From Desulfobacterales bacterium (GTDB lineage: Bacteria; Desulfobacterota; Desulfobacteria; Desulfobacterales; JAFDCJ01): a stretch of DNA of 12,984 bases. This document shows, piece by piece, positions 1 to 5,355 of the stretch. Each line of letters opens with the position of its first letter. Position 1 is the stretch's first letter. Location of the stretch: NCBI GenBank assembly GCA_029939875.1, contig JAOZSC010000010.1, forward strand, positions 4,260 through 17,243, in the 5' to 3' direction. A program made the translations under genes and the position numbers. The notes beneath the pieces are model-generated. The model was given only the letters and a program-made list of their open reading frames with translations. It made no database searches and was not told the origin of the DNA.

Positions 1-979
1 GCTTGTCCCACACTTCGGGATTGACCAGGTGCGCCGGCCTGTTGCCCTGACAATACGCAATCAACTGCTCTACCACCCCTGCGCTCATATTGTGCATGCC
101 TTCAAAAGTGAATGCGGCCGTGTGGGGAGTCAGCACCACGTTATCGAGCTCCAGCAGGGGCGAATGGCTCGGTGGCTCTTCTTCAAACACATCCAGGCCC
201 GCGCCGGCAATTGCTCTGTTTTTCAAGACCCGGTAAAGATCGGCTTCATTGATGATTCCGCCCCGGGCGGCATTGATCAAAATGGCCGTAGGTTTCATGA
301 GGCCCAGAGTCTTTTCATTAATGAGTCCCTTTGTTTCTGGCATCAGGGGTACATGCAAACTGACGATGTCCGATGCCTTGAGCAGATCTTCGATTTCCAT
401 CTTCTCGATGCCTTGCTCCTGCGCAAATTCTGTCGGCCAGAAGGGGTCATGAGCCACCACTTTCATATCAAAGCCCTTGGCCCGCAGCGCCACGCACCGG
501 CCGATGGCTCCCAGCCCGACCAGCCCGAGGGTTTTTTGCCAGATCTCCAGACCCATGATCTTGGTATGTTCCCAGCGTTTTTCACGCAGACTGCGGTCGC
601 AGTAAATAATTTTGCGTGCCACATTCAATATCAGGGAAAAAGTGTGATCGGCAACGGCCTGGTTATTGGCCCCCGGGGTATGAAAAACTACAGCCTGGTG
701 ACGGCTGGCCGCATCGATATCAACCGTATCCAGGCCGGCGCCCATCTTGGCGATGGCCCTGACCCGCGGGGCCATGTCCAGCACCGCATCGTTTATATGC
801 AGGTCATTGCCGCATAAAATCGCGTCCGCCCGCCCCAGGGCTTTTACAAATTCAGGATCTTCCACCCCTGAGCCGCGCATATCGACGATCTGCATGCCCG
901 ACTGCTCCAATTGCTCCATGGGTGTGGTGTCAAAAGCACAAAACGGCCTGGACTCAATGAGAACGATAAATTTTTCCAT
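1..979 (-). CDS. D-2-hydroxyacid dehydrogenase, phosphoglycerate dehydrogenase-like (3' end outside window)
   Basis: About 326 codons are visible, read inward from an ATG at 979-977; no stop is reached before the window edge. The protein should be a cytosolic NAD-dependent oxidoreductase of the D-isomer 2-hydroxyacid dehydrogenase family, which interconverts 2-hydroxy acids and 2-oxo acids. The Rossmann motif GLGAIG lies at residues 155-160. The family's catalytic trio can be placed at Arg239 (INAARGG), a Glu in the EEEPP run (about 266-268) and His286 (LTPHTAAFT). The reading ends in NPEVWDK, typical of the last residues of short, single-domain members, so little is probably missing and an ACT-type regulatory tail is unlikely. 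A good ribosome binding site (GAGGAG) lies about 10 bases upstream. The substrate could be 3-phosphoglycerate, which would make it a serine-pathway enzyme, but glyoxylate or hydroxypyruvate are equally possible, so no symbol is given. Confidence 0.9.
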   Translation of the reverse strand, partial: MEKFIVLIESRPFCAFDTTPMEQLEQSGMQIVDMRGSGVEDPEFVKALGRADAILCGNDLHINDAVLDMAPRVRAIAKMGAGLDTVDIDAASRHQAVVFHTPGANNQAVADHTFSLILNVARKIIYCDRSLREKRWEHTKIMGLEIWQKTLGLVGLGAIGRCVALRAKGFDMKVVAHDPFWPTEFAQEQGIEKMEIEDLLKASDIVSLHVPLMPETKGLINEKTLGLMKPTAILINAARGGIINEADLYRVLKNRAIAGAGLDVFEEEPPSHSPLLELDNVVLTPHTAAFTFEGMHNMSAGVVEQLIAYCQGNRPAHLVNPEVWDK

Positions 980-1113
980 GGGTATAATTTCTCCTCGTTG
1001 GGTAATTTCCAGATATCGTTGATTTGTTGATTGGTTGTAAATAAGGATAAAATCCTTTTAAGCCTTGTGGCTTTCAAGCCCGCCGAAGACATAATTTGCG
1101 GCCTCGCCCAATA

Positions 1114-1148
1114 GGCAACGGACAACTAACGACGCACAACTGACCAGT
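1114..1148. repeat. Degenerate 7-bp tandem repeat (ACAACT type)
   Basis: Five consecutive heptamers can be read in register: GGCAACG, GACAACT, AACGACG, CACAACT, GACCAGT. Units differ by one to three bases, but the CAAC core recurs at positions 1116, 1123 and 1137, with CGAC at 1130. The last unit runs into the left arm of the hairpin at 1145-1165. Confidence 0.5.
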
Positions 1149-1165
1149 TGAGTTTCTCTCAACTG
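1145..1165. terminator. Perfect 8-bp hairpin downstream of purB
   Basis: CAGTTGAG (1145-1152) and CTCAACTG (1158-1165) pair perfectly around a five-base loop. It lies 28 bases beyond the purB stop in the direction of purB transcription. No U-rich tail follows on that strand, so it is at most a weak or factor-assisted terminator, or a 3'-end stabiliser. Confidence 0.35.
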
Positions 1166-1192
1166 AAGTTTCTACTATTTTTTATTTTATTT

Positions 1193-2551
1193 TCAACCAT
1201 CCATGCTAAAAATGCCGGTGTAGGTTTGCGGTGTTATTTTCAGCAGTTCTTTTTTTACAGCGGCAGACACATCCAGGGATTCGATGAATCCGTGGATGGT
1301 TTTGCGATTGATGCCGGTATGGGTGCGGGTCAACGCCTTTAAGGCTTCGTAAGGTTCCGGGTAGCCCTCGCGCCGTAAAATCGTCTGGATGGCCTCGGCC
1401 ACAACCGCCCAGTTATTTTCCAGATCGGCCTTGATCACCCCCGGCTGTAAAATCAGCTTGCCGAGCCCTTTTACCAGTGATTTCAACCCGATAAGGGTGT
1501 GTGCCAGGGGAACGCCGATGTTACGGGTTACCGTAGAGTCGGTCAGATCCCGCTGTAGCCTGGAAATCGGTAGTTTGGCCGCCAGGTGTTCAAAAAGCGC
1601 ATTGGCCACCCCCAGGTTACCCTCGGAATTTTCAAAATCGATGGGATTGACCTTGTGCGGCATGGCCGATGATCCCACTTCGCCCTTTTTTATCTTCTGT
1701 TTGAAGTAATCCAGGCTAATATAGGTCCACAAATCCCGATCCAGGTCAATCAGGATGGTGTTGATCCGCTTGAGGTTGTCGCAGAAAGCTGCCAGGTTGT
1801 CATAATGCTCGATCTGGGTGGTCACCCGGCAGCGTGAAAGTCCCAGGGTGCGGGTTACCAGCTGATCGGCGAATTTCTCCCAGTCGACATCCGGATAGGC
1901 CACGTGGTGGGCGTTGAAATTGCCGGTGGCCCCGCCGAATTTGGCCGAAAATGGGATCGCATCCAGCTGCCCGGTCTGCACACCCAGCCGTTCGACAAAC
2001 ACGTAAATCTCTTTTCCCAGCCGGGTGGGAGATGCCGGCTGTCCGTGAGTACGCGCCAGCATGGGAACATTTTCCCAGCGGCGGGCCATGTCGGTCAGTA
2101 TTTCGATGACGTCCTGCAGGGCCGGTTTGATTACCTGCCGATAGCCCTGTTTCAGACCATGGGGCATGGCAGTGTTGTTGATATCCTGGGAGGTAAGTCC
2201 GAAATGGATAAATTCCTTGTAATCTTCCAGACCCAGAGCATCGAATCTTTCTTTTAAAAAGTACTCCACCGCTTTCACATCATGATTGGTGATCTTTTCG
2301 ATTTGTTTGACGTGGCGGGCATCGGCCAGAGAAAAATTCCCATAAACTTCCCGCAAGGTTTCGAACAGTTTGTTCGGAAAACTTTTGAGCTGCGGCAGTG
2401 GCAGTTCGCACAGGGCGATAAAATATTCCACTTCCACCCGCAGCCGTTCCCTGATCAGCGCGCCTTCAGAAAAATAGTCCGCAAGCTCTACGGTAACGCT
2501 TCGATAGCGTCCGTCCACCGGACCGATGGCCTCCAGAGATGAGTATTCCAT
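1193..2551 (-). CDS. purB: Adenylosuccinate lyase
   Basis: This cytosolic enzyme acts twice in purine synthesis: it releases fumarate from SAICAR to give AICAR, and from adenylosuccinate to give AMP. At 452 residues it matches the length of the E. coli-type enzyme, and it resembles that type from the N-terminus (MEYSSLEAIGPVDGRY) onward. The fumarase/aspartase superfamily signature GEVGSSAMPHKVNP is at residues 290-303, with the catalytic loop serine at about 295. The general acid/base histidine is His169 in RTHGQP, and TNHDVKAVEYFLK (88-100) and LTSQDINN (119-126) are further substrate-site segments. The ATG at 2551 is fixed by homology; its ribosome binding site is weak (GGAT). The gene is transcribed from a strong promoter 57-85 bases upstream and leaves about 210 bases before the dehydrogenase gene on the same strand. 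No frameshift or key-residue loss is visible. Confidence 0.97.
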   Translation of the reverse strand: MEYSSLEAIGPVDGRYRSVTVELADYFSEGALIRERLRVEVEYFIALCELPLPQLKSFPNKLFETLREVYGNFSLADARHVKQIEKITNHDVKAVEYFLKERFDALGLEDYKEFIHFGLTSQDINNTAMPHGLKQGYRQVIKPALQDVIEILTDMARRWENVPMLARTHGQPASPTRLGKEIYVFVERLGVQTGQLDAIPFSAKFGGATGNFNAHHVAYPDVDWEKFADQLVTRTLGLSRCRVTTQIEHYDNLAAFCDNLKRINTILIDLDRDLWTYISLDYFKQKIKKGEVGSSAMPHKVNPIDFENSEGNLGVANALFEHLAAKLPISRLQRDLTDSTVTRNIGVPLAHTLIGLKSLVKGLGKLILQPGVIKADLENNWAVVAEAIQTILRREGYPEPYEALKALTRTHTGINRKTIHGFIESLDVSAAVKKELLKITPQTYTGIFSMDG

Positions 2552-2607
2552 AATGGTATCCGTTCTTTATATTGACATAGGTTGAAAGCCGTGTTGACAA
2601 CTCAAAA

Positions 2608-2636
2608 AGTATAGGCGAATGCACCGGGTGTGTCAA
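2608..2636 (-). promoter_or_regulatory. Sigma70-type promoter of purB
   Basis: On the minus strand a perfect TTGACA (2636-2631) is followed by a 17-base spacer and TATACT (2613-2608). Predicted initiation near 2601 would give a leader of about 50 bases. No PurR-like box or purine riboswitch fold was recognised in the leader. Confidence 0.8.
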
Positions 2637-2778
2637 GACGACAGGCAAAAGCGATAGCGAAGTACTGAATTGCGCTGCCGGGCATGCCGGAGGCTGGACA
2701 GTTTTCCAGCTTAGGCCATGCATTTTTCCGGATCGGAAGTAGCGAATTTTTTTTCTGCCCGGGGTAGACAACAATCAA

Positions 2779-2807
2779 TTCATGGTTATTTTACCGCTAT
2801 TGATAAT
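2779..2807 (+). promoter_or_regulatory. Possible promoter for the vWA-OmpA gene
   Basis: TTCATG (2779-2784), a 17-base spacer and GATAAT (2802-2807) form a plausible but imperfect sigma70 pair about 75 bases before the start codon. The -10 matches five of six consensus bases; the -35 is poor. Confidence 0.35.
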
Positions 2808-2881
2808 TGTTCTTGCCAACCCAAATCTTCGGCATTGAAAACAAACCCTACGTCGGAGCCTAAAATGAAAGGAGTCTCAAA

Positions 2882-3958
2882 ATGAAGAAAAATTTTTTAG
2901 CGTTGTTACTGGTTATCGCAATGGTCGTGCCGGCCGCGGTTCAGGCCGCCGAGATCATTACCCGGGAAGACATCATTCAGAAAACCATCGTGGAAGATCA
3001 GTTCGTGAAGATGGCCGATAATTTTATCGTCCTGTTCGACACCTCCGCTTCCATGGGGGAGAACTGGAAAAAAGGGGCGACAAAATCAAAACTTGATATC
3101 GCCAAGGAAATCCTGCAAAATGCCGACGCCCGCATTCCGGACCTGGGATACAATGCCGGGCTGTATACCTTTTCACCGTTTAAAACAGTTTACCCCATGG
3201 GATCGTTCGACACTCAAAAATACTCCCGGGCCATCGACAGCCTGACCACCACCGCCAGCGGCAACACTTTTCTGCCCAAGGCGCTGCGCGACCTCGAGCC
3301 GGTTTTAAAAGGCCTTTCCGGTAAAACCGTGGTGTTTATCTTCAATGACGGTACCTTCAGTGATTTCGGCGGGTTGAAAGAGCCCGAAGATTACACCCAG
3401 GAATTTTCCGACAAATACAATGTCTGTTTTTATATGATCGGCCAGCCCACCACCTATCCGGCCAAAAAAAGACTCCAGGACATGGCCAAGGCCAACGCCT
3501 GCTCGCGCTTCATTCCGTTTGAGCAGTTTGTTAACAACCCGCAATACACCACCGGCGCCCTGTACACGGTCAGAGCCACCGAGCGCGTGGTGACGGTAAC
3601 CGAGACCAGCATTGCCGGTGTCAAGATCAACGATGTGCGCTTTGGTTTCAACAGTGCACTTGTTGAGTCGCAGTACTACGACGAACTCAATGAGCTGGGA
3701 AAATTTCTGCAAACTCACGCCGACACCTTCGTCCTGCTGGTGGGCTACACCGACAGTATCGGCTCCGAGGACTATAACCTGGCTCTGGCGCAGCACAGAG
3801 CCGAAAGTGCGGCCGCCTACCTGGGCGAAAACTTCAGCATTGCTCCCGACCGGATCGTAACCAACTGGTACGGGGAAGCCAACCCGGTCGCCGACAATGC
3901 CACGGCCGAAGGCCGCGCGCAAAACCGGCGGGTCGAAATAGCGGTTGGCGGGTTATAA
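2882..3958 (+). CDS. Exported vWA-domain protein with C-terminal OmpA peptidoglycan-binding domain
   Basis: The 358-residue product starts with a clear Sec signal peptide (about 1-23, cleavage after VQA). A von Willebrand factor A domain covers about 46-215 and carries the MIDAS metal-binding motif D53-T-S55-A-S57 in LFDTSASMG, so it probably binds a divalent cation and a protein partner. An OmpA-like domain follows at about 246-356. GYTDSIG (288-294), Arg306 in QHRAES and the AQNRRVEI end match the family's pocket for diaminopimelate in peptidoglycan, with Asp291 and Arg306 as the expected ligands. The protein therefore likely sits in the periplasm attached to the cell wall and presents an adhesion-type domain, perhaps with an outer-membrane complex. 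The start is supported by GGAG 7 bases upstream and by the signal peptide. The gene stands alone, bounded by the purB promoter region and a strong terminator. Its partner is unknown. Confidence 0.88.
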   Translation: MKKNFLALLLVIAMVVPAAVQAAEIITREDIIQKTIVEDQFVKMADNFIVLFDTSASMGENWKKGATKSKLDIAKEILQNADARIPDLGYNAGLYTFSPFKTVYPMGSFDTQKYSRAIDSLTTTASGNTFLPKALRDLEPVLKGLSGKTVVFIFNDGTFSDFGGLKEPEDYTQEFSDKYNVCFYMIGQPTTYPAKKRLQDMAKANACSRFIPFEQFVNNPQYTTGALYTVRATERVVTVTETSIAGVKINDVRFGFNSALVESQYYDELNELGKFLQTHADTFVLLVGYTDSIGSEDYNLALAQHRAESAAAYLGENFSIAPDRIVTNWYGEANPVADNATAEGRAQNRRVEIAVGGL

Positions 3959-3973
3959 TCCTGTCATAACCTC

Positions 3974-3988
3974 GCCGTTAAAAACGGC
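3974..3988 (+). other. Small hairpin after the vWA-OmpA gene
   Basis: GCCGTT (3974-3979) and AACGGC (3983-3988) pair around AAA. It has no T run and lies just upstream of the stronger terminator, so it may protect the mRNA 3' end. Confidence 0.35.
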
Positions 3989-4000
3989 ATAAACCATAAC

Positions 4001-4043
4001 GAGGTAACCGGCCAGAGTCATCGACCGGTTACCTCTTCTTTTT
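4001..4043 (+). terminator. Intrinsic terminator of the vWA-OmpA gene
   Basis: GAGGTAACCGG (4001-4011) and CCGGTTACCTC (4025-4035) form a perfect 11-bp stem with a 13-base loop, followed by TTCTTTTTG. Stem length and T tract fit a rho-independent terminator 40 bases after the stop codon. Confidence 0.88.
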
Positions 4044-4120
4044 GATCCCCCCCCCGGTCCTACGCAGCCGCTTGCTCCACATCTCCAGCCACGCTTCACT
4101 TCGACCGTCATTTCTATTCG

Positions 4121-4140
4121 CCATATCAGGCCTGATATGG
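4121..4140. promoter_or_regulatory. Perfect 20-bp palindrome, candidate operator
   Basis: CCATATCAGG is followed immediately by its reverse complement CCTGATATGG. A loopless palindrome of this length suits a dimeric DNA-binding protein better than a transcript hairpin, and no T tract follows directly. It lies about 190 bases before the membrane protein start. Confidence 0.45.
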
Positions 4141-4185
4141 TAAAATTTTCTTACAAACCGGGAAGTGCCTAAAAATGAAAGAGTC

Positions 4186-4232
4186 GTTCAAAGTTCGAAA
4201 TTGTTTTTTTTATTCGATGTTGGACGTTCATC
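4186..4232. repeat. Degenerate 7-bp repeat (GTTCRAA type)
   Basis: Two blocks of heptamers are visible: GTTCAAA and GTTCGAA (4186-4199), then ATTCGAT, GTTGGAC and GTTCATC (4212-4232). A T-rich insertion breaks the register between the blocks. Confidence 0.45.
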
Positions 4233-4267
4233 CTTTTGGTGTTCGTGTTTAACCGGGGTGTTTTCGT

Positions 4268-4287
4268 GGCAAAAAAAATTTTTTGCC
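4268..4287. repeat. A8T6 inverted repeat
   Basis: GGCAAAAAA (4268-4276) and TTTTTTGCC (4279-4287) are perfect arms around AA. The A/T tract would bend DNA; as RNA it would form a 9-bp stem with a very tight loop. Confidence 0.5.
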
Positions 4288-4293
4288 GCCAAA

Positions 4294-4312
4294 TTAAAAG
4301 GGCCACTTTTAA
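4294..4312. repeat. Inverted repeat just upstream of the membrane protein start
   Basis: TTAAAAG (4294-4300) and CTTTTAA (4306-4312) are perfect 7-base arms around GGCCA. It ends 14 bases before the ATG at 4327, so it could be an operator or could fold near the translation start. Confidence 0.4.
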
Positions 4313-4326
4313 GGCATAAACGATCA

Positions 4327-5355
4327 ATGAGGGCAAAAAAACACATCCCCCCACTGCCGCCCCAAACAGTTTCCCGCCCGGTGTCCGTCTTCAAAAAAGA
4401 CATCAGCGTGCACCGGGCGTTTGTGTACGGCGCCAGTGCACCGGGAGTGGGTGAATATTATGCCGGCACCCGCCTGCGGGGGCTGATAACCGCCCTGGTG
4501 TTTGTTTTCTTCAGCGCCTGGTTCACCTGGCTGCTGATTGAAATCGCGGGCGGCATCGTGGACCGGATTTTTGGTAGTCTCAACAGTATGACTCCCCCGG
4601 CCCTGCCGCAGATATCTTTTGTCTCCCCGGCAATTGCGTTTTTCGGAATGTATTTTATCTGGCTGTGGGCCATGATTGACGCCGTCGATGTCGCCGTGGA
4701 GCACCGGCGAAAAACCGCCGTGGCCCCTCAGGCCAGCCCTTTCTGGGCAACGGTCATCTCCTGGTTTTGCCCCGGAGCCGGCCAGGTTTATACCGGTGAA
4801 CGTCGCTTCGGTTATCTTCTTTTTGCCGTCTACCTGATGACCATCCTGCTCACCGTCCCGGTCTATGTGCACCTGGTACAGGGCATTGTCGGCCTGGTGA
4901 AAAGCGGTCAGCTGTCCTCAGACAGACCGCTGGGTGTTATTGACATCATCCACGGACTGATCACCCGGACAAACTACAGCTTTGGTAAACTGCTGCAAGC
5001 TTTCGTGCGCTATTTTGCCGTGGCCGCCGCCATTGACGCTCTCGGGCAGGGTCAACTAAAAACAGATACCCGGTGGTCCAACCCGTCAACAGCCGGCGCA
5101 GCAGCACTTGCCGGACTCAGCTGGCTGTACCCCGGCGCCGGGCAGCTGTTGCAGGCACGCCGGCAATTCGGTTGGTATTTTCTGACCGGCTATATCGGCA
5201 GCCGGTCCCTTATCGCATTACTGCTCGGCAGCAACCTGATAACCGTCGTGCAGGCCGACACCGCGGGTTGGATTCCCGTGATAGTGCAGTGGGGGGCTGT
5301 GGCCGAAGCACTCATCTGGATGATGACAAATCGCCGGCGTCAATCAAGTTCCTGA
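4327..5355 (+). CDS. Multi-pass membrane protein with three PGxG (TM2/DUF5683-like) modules
   Basis: The product has 342 residues from the ATG at 4327. It contains three copies of a short motif that ends one soluble stretch and leads into a membrane helix: APGVGEYYAGTRLRG (38-52), CPGAGQVYTGERRFG (148-162) and YPGAGQLLQARRQFG (268-282). The copies are spaced about 110 and 120 residues apart. Each is followed by hydrophobic segments, for instance 52-77, 99-119, 162-190, 225-240, 282-305 and 313-332. This PGxGxxYxG pattern is typical of TM2-domain and DUF5683-type membrane proteins, whose function is poorly known; the threefold arrangement suggests internal duplication. The third copy has lost the YxG end. 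The N-terminus is proline-rich and basic. The ribosome binding site is weak (AAGG 12 bases away), so GTG at 4258 or 4381 cannot be excluded. The stop lies 16 bases inside the end of the convergent recD2 gene. Confidence 0.75.
   Translation: MRAKKHIPPLPPQTVSRPVSVFKKDISVHRAFVYGASAPGVGEYYAGTRLRGLITALVFVFFSAWFTWLLIEIAGGIVDRIFGSLNSMTPPALPQISFVSPAIAFFGMYFIWLWAMIDAVDVAVEHRRKTAVAPQASPFWATVISWFCPGAGQVYTGERRFGYLLFAVYLMTILLTVPVYVHLVQGIVGLVKSGQLSSDRPLGVIDIIHGLITRTNYSFGKLLQAFVRYFAVAAAIDALGQGQLKTDTRWSNPSTAGAAALAGLSWLYPGAGQLLQARRQFGWYFLTGYIGSRSLIALLLGSNLITVVQADTAGWIPVIVQWGAVAEALIWMMTNRRRQSSS

Larger units (their letters stand above)
980..1192. other. Spacer between purB and the dehydrogenase gene
   Basis: This 213-base spacer holds no credible gene. 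It contains a perfect 8-bp hairpin (1145-1165), a five-unit degenerate heptamer repeat (1114-1148), and two short inverted repeats: AAGGAT-AAA-ATCCTT at 1043-1057 and AAGCC-TTGT-GGCTT at 1060-1073. The size and the hairpin suggest that the dehydrogenase may have its own promoter rather than being simply co-transcribed with purB. No convincing -35/-10 pair was found. Confidence 0.5.
2552..2881. other. Divergent spacer between purB and the vWA-OmpA gene
   Basis: These 330 bases contain the purB promoter near the left side and a possible plus-strand promoter at 2779-2807. In the middle is a short hairpin, GCTGGA (2693-2698) with TCCAGC (2705-2710). The remainder shows no gene, tRNA or repeat that can be supported. 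Confidence 0.5.
3959..4326. other. Symmetry-rich non-coding spacer
   Basis: This stretch of 368 bases contains the terminator pair, a nine-C run (4047-4055), a perfect 20-bp palindrome, a degenerate heptamer repeat and two AT-rich inverted repeats, in that order. The reading frame of the downstream gene stays open back to a GTG at 4165. However, the peptide it would give is low in family-like features and lies across the repeats, so the stretch is read as non-coding. Confidence 0.55.

Noticed and set aside
29..817. Long plus-strand open frame opposite the dehydrogenase
   Set aside because: The minus strand encodes a complete set of dehydrogenase motifs in this stretch. The plus-strand protein has no recognisable domain and is a mirror of that gene.
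1114..1148. CRISPR-like array
   Set aside because: Units of seven bases without spacers, and no cas genes in the window.
2594..2622. Plus-strand TTGACA at 2594 as a promoter for the vWA-OmpA gene
   Set aside because: At a 17-base distance there is only GAATGC, and the site overlaps the much better minus-strand purB promoter.
3305..3922. Minus-strand open frame across the vWA-OmpA gene
   Set aside because: The opposite strand has a signal peptide, MIDAS motif and OmpA domain in one frame. The antisense frame has no ribosome site or motif.
4047..4055. Run of nine C
   Set aside because: A homopolymer in a spacer just after a terminator; it may be a sequencing or assembly weak point and has no gene to phase-switch nearby.
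4165..4326. N-terminal extension of the membrane protein from a GTG at 4165
   Set aside because: There is no ribosome binding site before the GTG. The region carries a heptamer repeat and two inverted repeats, and the extra 54 residues look like translated spacer.
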